A stretch of 64,000 nt of DNA from Anaerolineales bacterium. GTDB lineage: Bacteria; Chloroflexota; Anaerolineae; Anaerolineales; Villigracilaceae. Both the position numbers and the translations under genes were made by a program. The notes under the pieces were generated by a model. It did not search any database, was not told the DNA's origin, and saw only the letters and a program-made list of their open reading frames with translations. Positions 17,020 to 27,725 of the stretch are shown piece by piece. Position 1 is the first letter of the stretch. The number at the start of each line of letters is the position of its first letter. Location of the stretch: contig JAHDWB010000010.1 of assembly GCA_023382595.1 (NCBI GenBank), positions 1 through 64,000 on the forward strand. The letters run 5' to 3'.

Positions 17020-20000
17020 CTACGGCAGCGGCAGATTGAACGCCCGTTGCAGGAAGATCGCCATCTGTGAGCGGGTGACCGGGTTATTCGGACAGAAGTT
17101 TCCATTCCCGCAGCCGCCGGTGATGCCCTCCGCCGCCAACTGCTTGATCCACGGCGCGGTCGAGCTCCCTGCAGGCACATCATTGAAACCGGATGAGCCT
17201 CCCACGGCAGGCGGGACGTAGTCATCCCCATACTTGGCTCTCAACAGGAAGATCGCCATCTGGGCGCGGGTGACCGCCTGGTTCGGACAGTAGTTGCCAT
17301 TCCCGCAGCCGCCGGTGATGCCTTCCGCCGCCAACTGCTTGATCCATGCCGCCGCGGAATGGGTGGTGGGGACGTCATTGAAGCCGGTGCCGTCGCCCAC
17401 GGCGGGCGGGGTGTAGGACGAGCCGTGAATGCCGCGCAGGAGGAAGATCGCCATCTGGGCACGGGTGACGGTGTTGTTGGGGCAGTAGTTGAGCGGAGTG
17501 GTGGTACATCCGCCGGTGATGCCGGCATTGTAGATGGCTTCGATGTACTGCCAGGCGGAGTGATTGAAGGGCACATCGGAGAAGGTGGGGTTGGTAATGC
17601 TTATTCTTTCATACGCGCCGATATCACACCCTGCCCCCTGCGGACGCGTTACCCCGCGCTGATCGGTGGCGCGACAGGAGGTGTTGTCTCCGGCGTCAAA
17701 GGCGGGGGAACCGAATAGCAGCGCCATAGTCCGGGTGGGGCCGCCGTTATCTGCAAGAGTACCCAGTTTGGGGTCAGTAATGAAAGCGGGAGTTCCACAG
17801 TGGTTGGGCGCGGGGGCATTATTTTCCACCAGATTATTAATATTTGCTGTAATTACGCCATGTAATTCATGGTTGGAACAATCTCCGCCGGTTGCAGAGT
17901 TCGCCAGGATATTATTGATGAGGCTCAAACTGCCTCCGTTGTAAATGCCTCCTCCGTTGTCGGCTGAATTGTCGGAGAATGTATTGTTGATCATGGTTAA
18001 GGCATTATGGTTCGCGATCCCGCCACCATATGTAGCGGAGTTGTCGAAGACGGTGCTGTTTTCCATGGTCAGAATGCCAAAGTTGGAAACACCACCGCCG
18101 GTATCGGAAACAGTGTTATTTGAGACGGTACTGTTTGAAATGGTTACTTCACCGGCAGGTGCAAGATTAAGAATACCGCCGCCGCTGGGCGCTGTGTTTG
18201 AGGAGATGGTACTGTTTGTGAAGCTAAGTATTCCGCTGTTATCGGGGTCGCTAAAATTCAATATACCGCCCCCGCCCCCATACGAGGAAGCGACAGAGTT
18301 TTCCAGGATATTGCTGTTTGTGATCGTCAAGGTTCCAATATTGGCAATGCCGCCGCCCATTTCTGCGGAATTGTTGGCGACCGTGGATTTTATTACTTCC
18401 ATTGTTCCCTGGTTGTAAATTGCTCCACCATCCCCGGCGGCTGTATTGCCATTGAACTCGCTGTTTGAAATACCAATGGTGCCGTCTATATTAAAGATCA
18501 CGCCGCCGTCTTTGAAGGTTGTGTTTTCTAGAAACGAGGCATCGGCGATCGTCATTGAACTTTCTGTATTGTAGACCGCCCCGCCGCCTTCCGCTGTGCC
18601 TGCATTCTTAATGAATACGGTCTCTGAAATTGTAATTGTTCCTCCCCATGCATTTGCGATGGCGCCTCCGCCAGCGGCTGTATTCTCGTTGAACTCGCTT
18701 TGAGTGATCGTCAAAATTCCTATATTTGCAATTGCGCCCCCTGCTCCGTATTCATTGTCGGCGGCGTTTTGAGCAAACAAGGTGTTGCTGATTAGCGCAG
18801 TCGTGTCAAAGTCATTGAGGATCGCGCCGCCATCGTTTGCAGAATTATTAAGAAATTCGCAATTTTGTATGGTCAAACTTCCTTTATTTAGGATTGCCCC
18901 GCCAAAATCGCCCTTGTTGCCTGAGAAAGTGCATTTCTCGACCTCAAGATTGCCGCCAAAGTTGTTGATGCCGCCGGCAAGACTGTGGCTTTCATTTTTT
19001 CCGTTGACAAAATCCACGTTGGAGATTTTGACCGCGCCACCGATGCCAATCCCCATGATCGGCATATCGCCAACGCCATCGTCATCGGTATCGCCGCTGA
19101 GCGTAATGCGCGGATTCAAGGCTGACCCGTCGATCGTGATGGCTTTGTCTATTTCAAGTGTAGATGCGAGGTGGATGGACTCGCCTGCCAAGTGCGGGGC
19201 GAAGGTGATTGTCTCTCCGTCGGATGCGTTCGCAATTGCCTGGCGGAGCGATCCCAATCCGCTATCGTTGGTGTTTATCACATAGGTGGGAGGAACTGCC
19301 GTTGTAAATGACCAATACGCTGTTTCCGATCCGTTTGAATATGTTGTTCCGATGCCATTCAGGCTGCGTACATGCCAATAATAGGTGGTGCCTAATGCCA
19401 ATCCGCTCAGGGTCTTGTGTGTGGCTGTTCCATTATTAACCCAGGGCGTGCAGTTGTTGTCATTGGTGGTATCGTAGCAATACTCGTAGCGAACGGCATT
19501 TCCGCTGCTCCCCCAAGCCAGCGTGACGCTCAACGGCTGGTCTGCTATGCCGTCGGTTGGGCTGGTTTTATTGAATGCGGAAGGTTTTTTTGCGTGATAT
19601 AGTACATTCAAGCCGTAGTTTAAATTTGCAACGAGAATATCAGGCAGATCATCCGAATTCACGTCACCAAGCACCAATCCCTGTGGTTTGTAATGACTGG
19701 CGCTATTGTTTGGCAATGCATACAAGGTGTAACTGCCAAGCGTGCCGTTATTTTGTTGGAGATAGACACTGACCCTGTTCCAACCGCTGTGAGCGGTGAT
19801 CACATCTGCCAGTCCATCGCTGTTGACGTCTGTAATTTCCACAGGTACTGGAATGTCGTACGCTGCGTATGAGACCGATGATTGTAGGCTTCCATTTTCC
19901 GCCTGTGCAAAGACGGCGATGTAGCTGTTCGGCCTGTTTCCCCCGTAACTCATGACCACATCGGCTAGTCCGTCGCCTGTAACGTCGCCGATCCCGATCC

Positions 20001-20736
20001 CTTTCCCGAGGATATTCCCAGGAAGGGAGTAGGAAACCGCCGCGTTCAGCGTGCCGTTATCCGATTGAATATAGACTGACAGATCCGGGTTTGCATATAG
20101 TTGCCCATTCATTTTTACAACGTCGTTGCGCCCGTCCCCGTTCACATCGCCGATGGCAATATCGTCATACCCCGCCTGGGGAGAGGCGTAGTCCACCTTT
20201 GCATCCAACGTGCCGTCGTTGTTTTGGATGAAAACGCTGATGAAGGGGGAATTCCAATTTGCGACCACGACGTCATCCAAATCGTCTCCATTCACATCTC
20301 CAACTGCTACAGCATCCGGACTCGATCCTGTAGAATGGGTCACCCGGTCCGCCATTGTGCCATCCTCTTGTTGCAGAAAAATGCTGATCGTATTGTCGTT
20401 GGAATTAGTAACGACAATATCATCCCGACCATCGTTATTCAGATCCCCGACAGCCAACGATTCGGGGCGGGTCCCGGCAGCATAAGTAACAGCACTGTTC
20501 AGTCCGCCTGAAGCATTCTGGGTGAATATTTTCAGTTCCATTTCGTTGTTCGTTACGGCAACGTCCATGCGGCCATCGTTGTTAAAGTCACCTGTACCAA
20601 CAGCCTGTGGAGACCCGGCTGGGAATGTAACATAAGGCTCAAAAAGTGAAGTGGTAGATGCCTCAGCGGGAATGATTGCAATGAACAGTCCCAAAAAGAA
20701 TAGAGTTGCTATTTTAAGTGCGCGGTTGTTTTTCAT
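17020..20736 (-). CDS. secreted FG-GAP/beta-helix protein with three SLH-like modules
   Basis: A 1238-residue exported protein. A signal peptide (1-26, ending AEA) leads into about seven FG-GAP/VCBS-type repeats (DFNNDGRMDVAV and variants, 30-385), a fibronectin-III-like domain (about 390-485), a long right-handed beta-helix rich in NSTISSNTAPSGGG-type turns (490-1010), and three SLH-like modules (about 1045-1238). The SLH part should anchor it to the wall; the rest may bind surface ligands. TTG 20766 and ATG 20751 are alternatives, but a TATAAT (20771-20766) overlaps the former. The SLH DNA is almost identical to that of the gene at 22919. Confidence 0.8.
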   Translation of the reverse strand: MKNNRALKIATLFFLGLFIAIIPAEASTTSLFEPYVTFPAGSPQAVGTGDFNNDGRMDVAVTNNEMELKIFTQNASGGLNSAVTYAAGTRPESLAVGDLNNDGRDDIVVTNSNDNTISIFLQQEDGTMADRVTHSTGSSPDAVAVGDVNGDDLDDVVVANWNSPFISVFIQNNDGTLDAKVDYASPQAGYDDIAIGDVNGDGRNDVVKMNGQLYANPDLSVYIQSDNGTLNAAVSYSLPGNILGKGIGIGDVTGDGLADVVMSYGGNRPNSYIAVFAQAENGSLQSSVSYAAYDIPVPVEITDVNSDGLADVITAHSGWNRVSVYLQQNNGTLGSYTLYALPNNSASHYKPQGLVLGDVNSDDLPDILVANLNYGLNVLYHAKKPSAFNKTSPTDGIADQPLSVTLAWGSSGNAVRYEYCYDTTNDNNCTPWVNNGTATHKTLSGLALGTTYYWHVRSLNGIGTTYSNGSETAYWSFTTAVPPTYVINTNDSGLGSLRQAIANASDGETITFAPHLAGESIHLASTLEIDKAITIDGSALNPRITLSGDTDDDGVGDMPIMGIGIGGAVKISNVDFVNGKNESHSLAGGINNFGGNLEVEKCTFSGNKGDFGGAILNKGSLTIQNCEFLNNSANDGGAILNDFDTTALISNTLFAQNAADNEYGAGGAIANIGILTITQSEFNENTAAGGGAIANAWGGTITISETVFIKNAGTAEGGGAVYNTESSMTIADASFLENTTFKDGGVIFNIDGTIGISNSEFNGNTAAGDGGAIYNQGTMEVIKSTVANNSAEMGGGIANIGTLTITNSNILENSVASSYGGGGGILNFSDPDNSGILSFTNSTISSNTAPSGGGILNLAPAGEVTISNSTVSNNTVSDTGGGVSNFGILTMENSTVFDNSATYGGGIANHNALTMINNTFSDNSADNGGGIYNGGSLSLINNILANSATGGDCSNHELHGVITANINNLVENNAPAPNHCGTPAFITDPKLGTLADNGGPTRTMALLFGSPAFDAGDNTSCRATDQRGVTRPQGAGCDIGAYERISITNPTFSDVPFNHSAWQYIEAIYNAGITGGCTTTPLNYCPNNTVTRAQMAIFLLRGIHGSSYTPPAVGDGTGFNDVPTTHSAAAWIKQLAAEGITGGCGNGNYCPNQAVTRAQMAIFLLRAKYGDDYVPPAVGGSSGFNDVPAGSSTAPWIKQLAAEGITGGCGNGNFCPNNPVTRSQMAIFLQRAFNLPLP
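17022..17544 (-). repeat. 523-bp SLH-coding repeat, copy A
   Basis: About 98.9% identical (6 differences by eye) to 22921-23443, offset 5899 bp, in the same orientation. It encodes the three C-terminal SLH-like modules of two otherwise unrelated proteins. Confidence 0.9.
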
Positions 20737-21031
20737 TCTAAATTTTCCCATTGTAGATGAATACAATTATATGAAGTTGCGGCATTGATTTGGCCGCCTC
20801 ATGTATACCTTGCAATTATTTGCAGGTTGTCTGAAAAAAATACTCTTTTCCGCTTTGGCTGATTTTTTCATGATAAACCCTCCTTATCAGGGCGAACTTG
20901 TACCGTGCCTTAATTTTCCGCTGTTTTTTGTGTTTTGTCAAATGTCGATTGTCAGTGATTGGCGGTGCTGGATTGAACGGGTAGCCGGCCAGGAAAATCA
21001 GGCCGGCTACCCGTACTTCGAAAAATGATCC
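20737..21031. other. intergenic between two SLH genes
   Basis: Contains a minus-strand -10-like TATAAT at 20771-20766 for the downstream gene, with no convincing -35, and a strong hairpin at 20977-21014. No gene is supported; the short plus-strand frame at 20801 has no ribosome site. Confidence 0.6.
20977..21014 (-). terminator. hairpin after the glucose dehydrogenase-like gene
   Basis: Fourteen-base arms ACGGGTAGCCGGCC/GGCCGGCTACCCGT flank a 10-base loop, 17 bp past the minus-strand stop at 21032. No long T-run follows, so termination may be incomplete. Confidence 0.6.
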
Positions 21032-22777
21032 CTACGGCAATGGCAGGTTGAACGTGCGCTGCAGGAAGACCGCCATCTGCGCACGGGTGACCGCCTGACC
21101 CGGACAGTAGTTGCCGCCTCCGCAACCTCCAGTAATACCCTCCGCTGCAAGCTGCTTGATCCATGCAGCACCCGAGCTTGTGACGGGAACATCATTAAAG
21201 CCGCTGCCATCCCCCACATCGGGCGGAACATAGCCGCTGCCGTACTTGGCACGCAGAAGAAAGATCGCCATTTGTGCGCGAGTAACCGGTCTGTCTGGAC
21301 AGTAATTTCCGTCACCGCAACCTGCAGTAATTCCTTCATCTGCCAATTCCTCGATCCAGGCGGCGGCGAAGGAGTCGGGTGGAACATCATTGAACACGGT
21401 GCCGTTTGCGGGAGGAGGCGTATAGGATGAACCATGCATGCCGCGCAGGAGAAAGATTGCCATCTGGGCGCGGGTGACGGCTTGGTTGGGGCAATAGTTA
21501 AGCGGATCGGTACTGCATCCACTGGTAATGCCAGCCGCATAGATGGCTTCGATCTGAGGGCGGGCGAAAGCATTGAAGGGCACATCGGCGAAGATGTGCG
21601 GGACGATGCGATAGATCGCCCCGTTCCCGTACGATGCCAGATACAGTTCCCCTGCTTCATCCTCGCCGAAAGCGGAGATCGAGAAATCGGTATCAATGAT
21701 CAGGTTCGAGGTCCAGACCGAAGCGTTTTTTGTCGCCCCCCAGATCTTTCCACTGCAGAAGTCGCCGTACAAATATATGCCATACATCTGAGGGTGCAAT
21801 GCGCCTCGATAGACATATCCGCCGGTGATCGAACATCCATTATTGTCCTGATTGTGTGCATACTCGATGACAGGACTGGTCGGGGTGCTGTAATCATCGC
21901 AATCACGTGTTGCATTATAGATGTGGCTTCCCTCGAAACATGACCAGCCATAATTCTCGCCGCCCGTACTTGCGGCAGGTTGAAAGTTGACCTCCTCCCA
22001 TTGGTTTTGTCCCACATCCGCAATAAATAGATCACCCGTATCTCTGTCGAACGAGAAGCGCCAGGGGTTGCGCAGCCCGAAAGCCCAGATCTCATCCCGT
22101 ACGGAGCCATTTTGAATGAAGGGATTGTCGGCTGGGATGGCGTAGGGAAAGGCGCCATCCACGTCGATGCGGAGCATCTTGCCCAGCAGGGAGTTTGGAT
22201 TCTGGGCGCGGTTATTCGGATCACCGCCGCCGCCGTCTCCCATGCCGATGTAGAGATATCCGTCGGGCCCAAAATGGATCTGCCCGCCGTTGTGGTTGCT
22301 TGAATCCTGGTCAATGGTCAACAGGATACTTGCGCTGGAGCCATCCGCAATATTCGGATTGGCGCTGACCTGATAACGGGCGATGACCGTTTGTAATTGA
22401 CCATTGAAGGTGCGCGTGTAATTCAAATAAAAGTAACCGTTATTTTCGTAATCAGGGTGGAATGCCAGCCCCAGCAATCCCCGCTCTCCACCCGACGTTA
22501 CCAGGGATGTGATATCCAGAAATGGTGTGGGCAGGATTTGGCTGCCGTTGTAGATGACGATCCTCCCGCCTAGAAGGACAATATAGATATTTTGGGAGTT
22601 ATCACCGGCGTGTGTGATATCCACGGGTTGGGACAGACCGGAAGCGATCTGTTCAAAGCCCAAGTAGATCTGGTTTGCTGCCATCATTCGGGCTTCAGGC
22701 GGGTATGCCTGGGACCCTTGAGGTGTGGAGAAAATGCCAATCAGCATGATGGTCAGCATGAAAAATTTTTGTTTCAT
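21032..22777 (-). CDS. secreted glucose/sorbosone dehydrogenase-like protein with SLH-like modules
   Basis: A 581-residue exported protein. A signal peptide (1-24, ending QA) precedes a six-bladed GSDH beta-propeller (about 40-390) with the hallmark HNGGQIHFGPDGYLYIGMGD and calcium-loop-like GGGDPNN. Relatives are PQQ-dependent soluble aldose dehydrogenases. Three SLH-like modules (about 395-581) should hold it on the wall, making a surface-tethered sugar-oxidising enzyme. No PQQ genes are in the window, so cofactor supply is unproven. AAGGAGA precedes the ATG. Its SLH region is clearly diverged from those of its two neighbours. Confidence 0.82.
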   Translation of the reverse strand: MKQKFFMLTIMLIGIFSTPQGSQAYPPEARMMAANQIYLGFEQIASGLSQPVDITHAGDNSQNIYIVLLGGRIVIYNGSQILPTPFLDITSLVTSGGERGLLGLAFHPDYENNGYFYLNYTRTFNGQLQTVIARYQVSANPNIADGSSASILLTIDQDSSNHNGGQIHFGPDGYLYIGMGDGGGGDPNNRAQNPNSLLGKMLRIDVDGAFPYAIPADNPFIQNGSVRDEIWAFGLRNPWRFSFDRDTGDLFIADVGQNQWEEVNFQPAASTGGENYGWSCFEGSHIYNATRDCDDYSTPTSPVIEYAHNQDNNGCSITGGYVYRGALHPQMYGIYLYGDFCSGKIWGATKNASVWTSNLIIDTDFSISAFGEDEAGELYLASYGNGAIYRIVPHIFADVPFNAFARPQIEAIYAAGITSGCSTDPLNYCPNQAVTRAQMAIFLLRGMHGSSYTPPPANGTVFNDVPPDSFAAAWIEELADEGITAGCGDGNYCPDRPVTRAQMAIFLLRAKYGSGYVPPDVGDGSGFNDVPVTSSGAAWIKQLAAEGITGGCGGGNYCPGQAVTRAQMAVFLQRTFNLPLP

Positions 22778-22867
22778 GATCTTCTCCTTTTTACTTATTG
22801 TACGCGAGGCTGTTTCATCATTAATGAATTTCAGTTAATAATTTAGATCGTTTGTGATGTTAAAAAC

Positions 22868-22900
22868 TAAATGCGGATTCGTGAAGAATCCGCATTTAGA
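22868..22900 (-). terminator. terminator after the SBBP-repeat gene
   Basis: Perfect 14-base arms CTAAATGCGGATTC/GAATCCGCATTTAG with a GTGAA loop, followed on the minus strand by TTTTT, 18 bp past the stop at 22919. Confidence 0.85.
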
Positions 22901-22918
22901 AAAATTCTCCAACTTTAC

Positions 22919-25009
22919 TTACGGCAGCGGCAGGTTGAATGCCCGTTGCAGGAAGATCGCCATCTGTGAGCGGGTGACCGGGTTATTCGGACAGAAGTTT
23001 CCATTCCCGCAGCCGCCGGTGATGCCCTCCGCCGCCAACTGCTTGATCCACGGCGCGGTCGAGCTCCCTGCAGGCACATCATTGAAACCGGATGAGCCTC
23101 CCACGGCAGGCGGGACGTAGTCATCCCCATACTTGGCTCTCAACAGGAAGATCGCCATCTGGGCGCGGGTGACCGCCTGGTTCGGACAGTAGTTGCCATT
23201 CCCGCAGCCGCCGGTGATGCCTTCCGCCGCCAACTGCTTGATCCATGCCGCCGCGGAATGGGTGGTGGGGACGTCATTGAAGCCGGTGCCGTCGCCCACG
23301 GCGGGCGGGGTGTAGGACGAGCCGTGAATGCCGCGCAGGAGGAAGATCGCCATCTGGGCACGGGTGACAGTGTTGTTGGGGCAGTAGTTGAGCGGAGTGG
23401 TGGTGCATCCACCGGTGATGCCGGCGTTGTAGATGGCTTCGATCTGCGCCCAGCCGAAGCCGTTGAAGGGGACATCATTGAAGATCGATGATCCTTTTAG
23501 CTTTAAGACGAAAATATCGGAGTAGTCACCTGTGGCATGCAGGTTTGTAATTCCCGCGCCGGGATCGAAATCAACTGTATGGGAGAAATAACCGGTTACA
23601 TAAATATTGTTACTAGAATCTAGATGAACACCTCGTGCTCTATCAGAACTTGTTCCGCCTATGCTTTTTGCCCAGATTAGTTCCCCACCGTTGCTCATTT
23701 TCAATATAAATATATCACTTTGCCCAGCGTTTTCTAAATAGAAAGTTCCAAGCCCGGGGTCAAAGTCGACAGTTTGAAACGAGTAATAACCTGTTGTGAA
23801 AATATTGTCATCCGAGTCGACTGCGATGCTGTACCCAACATCATAATTCTGTCCGCCTATGGATTTTGCCCAAACGAAATTTCCTCCGCTATCCAGTTTT
23901 GAAATAAAAATATCATAATTGCCGTTGCCAATCAAATAATATGTGCCTGACCCGGGGTCGAAATCTGTGGGGGCATTAGAAGTTATAAATCCGGTTGTCA
24001 GGATGTTACCGGTAGAGTCTACTGCAACACTCAAGCCTTCTTCACTACCCGTTCCGCCGATTTGTTTTGCCCACACAAGATTCCCATCTTTATCTAATTT
24101 TGAGACGAAGATATCGTCATTTCCTATGCTGACCAAGTTATGTATTCCTGCTCCGGGATTAAAATCGGCAGTCAACTGAAAATTTCCAGTAATAATGATG
24201 CTGTTGTTCGCATCCATTGCAATGGCTTTGCTAATATCGCTGCCTGCTCCACCCATACGCTTTGCCCAAACGAAATTTCCATCGGTATCCAGTTTTGAAA
24301 TGAAAATATCCCAGGACCCAGCGCTGACAAGATTGAATGTTCCTGCACCCGGATCAAAGTCGGCGATATCTATGAAATAGCCAGTTGTGTAAACATTGCC
24401 GTTTGCATCTACAATAATACCGTTGCCTTCATCGAAACTGGTACCGCCCATTCTCTTTGCCCATAACAGGTTTCCGTTACTGTCCAGTTTGCAAATGAAA
24501 ATATCCCTTTCCCCGGCACTGGTTATGCTGGATACACCTGCTCCGAGTCCAAAGTCAACAGTACCTTCAAAATACCCTGTTATATAGACATTGCCAATCG
24601 TGTCTACCGCCATATCATAAATTTGGTCGGTTTCCACGCCACCTAGGCGTCTTGCCCATACGAAGTTGCCGTTAATGTCCAATTTCGATACGAAACCATC
24701 AAGTTTCGCATCGAAAAAATTGCTGAAATCGCCGGCCGCTGTTAGGTTGAATACGTTTGGGCCAGGGTCGAAGTCACCAGTCCCTCTGAAGTTTCCTGCG
24801 GTATACACGTTGCCATTTGAGTCGGTTTTTACTCCTATGCCCAATTCCCCATGCTCCCCGCCCATGCTTTTTGCCCACAGGAACTCCCCGCTGGCAAGCG
24901 GTGGGGCAGGTTGGATTGTGATTGCCTTTACGTCATGAGAAGAAAAAACTGAACCAAGCATTGTCAAAAAGACGAAGATGCTGGCTAATTTTCTGGTGGT
25001 CATTTTCAT
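22919..25009 (-). CDS. secreted SBBP beta-propeller protein with SLH-like modules
   Basis: A 696-residue exported protein. A signal peptide (1-29, ending VKA) is followed by about eight SBBP-type repeats of 55-60 residues (DSNGNVYTAGNF, DFDPGAG, ISKLDTDGNFVWAKRMGG), expected to form beta-propeller blades, then three SLH-like modules in the last 190 residues. Function is unknown; such propellers often serve adhesion or binding. ATG 25009 is chosen because GGGA lies upstream and because the promoter at 25100-25127 would exclude the far upstream ATG 25096. Confidence 0.8.
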   Translation of the reverse strand: MKMTTRKLASIFVFLTMLGSVFSSHDVKAITIQPAPPLASGEFLWAKSMGGEHGELGIGVKTDSNGNVYTAGNFRGTGDFDPGPNVFNLTAAGDFSNFFDAKLDGFVSKLDINGNFVWARRLGGVETDQIYDMAVDTIGNVYITGYFEGTVDFGLGAGVSSITSAGERDIFICKLDSNGNLLWAKRMGGTSFDEGNGIIVDANGNVYTTGYFIDIADFDPGAGTFNLVSAGSWDIFISKLDTDGNFVWAKRMGGAGSDISKAIAMDANNSIIITGNFQLTADFNPGAGIHNLVSIGNDDIFVSKLDKDGNLVWAKQIGGTGSEEGLSVAVDSTGNILTTGFITSNAPTDFDPGSGTYYLIGNGNYDIFISKLDSGGNFVWAKSIGGQNYDVGYSIAVDSDDNIFTTGYYSFQTVDFDPGLGTFYLENAGQSDIFILKMSNGGELIWAKSIGGTSSDRARGVHLDSSNNIYVTGYFSHTVDFDPGAGITNLHATGDYSDIFVLKLKGSSIFNDVPFNGFGWAQIEAIYNAGITGGCTTTPLNYCPNNTVTRAQMAIFLLRGIHGSSYTPPAVGDGTGFNDVPTTHSAAAWIKQLAAEGITGGCGNGNYCPNQAVTRAQMAIFLLRAKYGDDYVPPAVGGSSGFNDVPAGSSTAPWIKQLAAEGITGGCGNGNFCPNNPVTRSQMAIFLQRAFNLPLP
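22921..23443 (-). repeat. 523-bp SLH-coding repeat, copy B
   Basis: Partner of 17022-17544. Identity stops sharply where the proteins diverge upstream of the SLH modules. Confidence 0.9.
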
Positions 25010-25099
25010 TTGATGCTTCCCGATTCTTGTGAGAACTTCGACCATATTTGTTTTGAAGTTTTGTGGGCTTTTGTAATTTTCCCACTTTTCTTGCATGTA

Positions 25100-25127
25100 A
25101 TTTTATTTGTAAACTTTAGTGTGTCAA
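25100..25127 (-). promoter_or_regulatory. promoter of the SBBP-SLH gene
   Basis: On the minus strand TTGACA (25127-25122), a 16-bp spacer and TAAAAT (25105-25100). Start of transcription near 25093 leaves a leader of about 85 bases before ATG 25009. Confidence 0.65.
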
Positions 25128-25182
25128 GGTAAATTCTCAGGGATAAAGTTGTGACAATCTTCCTTACCAAGTTATGCCATTG

Positions 25183-25210
25183 AATATACTAGAAAATTAT
25201 CATAAATATT
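25183..25210 (+). repeat. 28-bp direct repeat, right copy
   Basis: Differs from 16978-17005 at two positions only. Its last two bases are the first two of the sufC -35 box. Confidence 0.9.
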
Positions 25211-25237
25211 GACAAATCGACTTCACCCTGCTATAAT
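25209..25237 (+). promoter_or_regulatory. suf operon promoter
   Basis: TTGACA (25209-25214), 17 bp, TATAAT (25232-25237): a full consensus housekeeping promoter. The leader is about 75 bases. The sufR palindrome is absent here. Confidence 0.9.
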
Positions 25238-25319
25238 GCCGCTCCAGAGTTAAAAACGCCAGTATTGGCTTAAAACGCGCCGCCGCGGGCGGTAATTCTC
25301 CCAGGAGTTAGTTAAAAGC

Positions 25320-26090
25320 ATGTCGCAACTTGAGATCAAAAACCTGCACGTCAGCATCGAAGACAAGGAAATCCTGAAAGGGCTTTCTCTCACCATCAAT
25401 CAGGGCGAGATCCACGCCATCATGGGACCGAACGGCACGGGCAAATCCACGCTTGCCTACACCTTGATGGGTCACCCCAATTACACCGTCACAGAGGGTG
25501 AGATTCTTTTCAAGGGCAAGAACGTCCTTGAACTCGAACCCGACGAACGTTCCCGTGAGGGAATTTTTCTTGCCTTTCAGTATCCCGTCGCCATCCCCGG
25601 CGTGACCGTGGCGAACTTCCTGCGTTCGGCGATCAACGCCCGCCGCCGCGCCGAGAACCCCGAAGACAAAGGCATGCCCATCCCCGAATTCCGCAAGATG
25701 TTGAAGGAAAAGATGGACATGCTCAAGATGGACCACACCTTCGCCGGTCGCTATCTCAACGACGGTTTCTCCGGCGGCGAGAAGAAACGCGCCGAGATTT
25801 TACAGATGGCAACCCTCAGACCGGAAATGGCTATTTTGGATGAAACAGATTCCGGCTTGGATATCGACGCGCTGCGCGTCGTCTCGGAGGGAGTCAACGC
25901 TCTTTCCGGACCCGATCTTGGCGTGCTGGTCATCACACATTATCAACGCCTGTTGAACTACATCAAGCCGCATTTCGTGCATGTGATGATGAGCGGACAG
26001 ATCGTCGAATCCGGCGGACCCGAACTTGCCCTGCACCTCGAAGAGCACGGCTACGACTGGCTCCGCGAAAAAGCAGAAGAAACCGCCTAA
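25320..26090 (+). CDS. sufC: Fe-S cluster assembly ATPase SufC
   Basis: A 256-residue ABC-type ATPase. Walker A GPNGTGKS (near residue 38), signature [11 protein letters not shown] (near 148), Walker [13 protein letters not shown] and the switch His in VITHYQR are all present. SufC drives conformational change of the SufBCD scaffold during cluster building in the cytoplasm. AGGAG lies 12 bases upstream of the ATG. First gene of the suf operon, behind a consensus promoter. Confidence 0.96.
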   Translation: MSQLEIKNLHVSIEDKEILKGLSLTINQGEIHAIMGPNGTGKSTLAYTLMGHPNYTVTEGEILFKGKNVLELEPDERSREGIFLAFQYPVAIPGVTVANFLRSAINARRRAENPEDKGMPIPEFRKMLKEKMDMLKMDHTFAGRYLNDGFSGGEKKRAEILQMATLRPEMAILDETDSGLDIDALRVVSEGVNALSGPDLGVLVITHYQRLLNYIKPHFVHVMMSGQIVESGGPELALHLEEHGYDWLREKAEETA

Positions 26091-26177
26091 ACACGAAGGC
26101 TGCATGGAAACGCAAAGGTGTTCGAACTTTGAATCTTAGCGTACTTCGTGTCCTTAGTGGTTAAAAAGGAAGAGAAT

Positions 26178-27587
<1,410 letters not shown>

Positions 27588-27592
27588 TGTCA

Positions 27593-27722
27593 CCCCGCTG
27601 GTTGAGTGCCGCGAGTGAAACGAGCGGGGTATCGAAACCAGCAATTGATTGAAAATCTATATTTGGGGTCTCGATACGTGGCGCGAAGCGCGCCGCTACT
27701 CGACCACCACTGTGAATAGGAT
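27593..27722. repeat. interspersed repeat between sufB and sufD
   Basis: Contains GGTCTCGATACG, GGCGCGAAGCGCGCC and CTACTCGACCACCA, matching the element at 37841-37881 in word order. It lies within the operon and may form stem-loops in the mRNA. Confidence 0.6.
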
Positions 27723-27725
27723 ACT

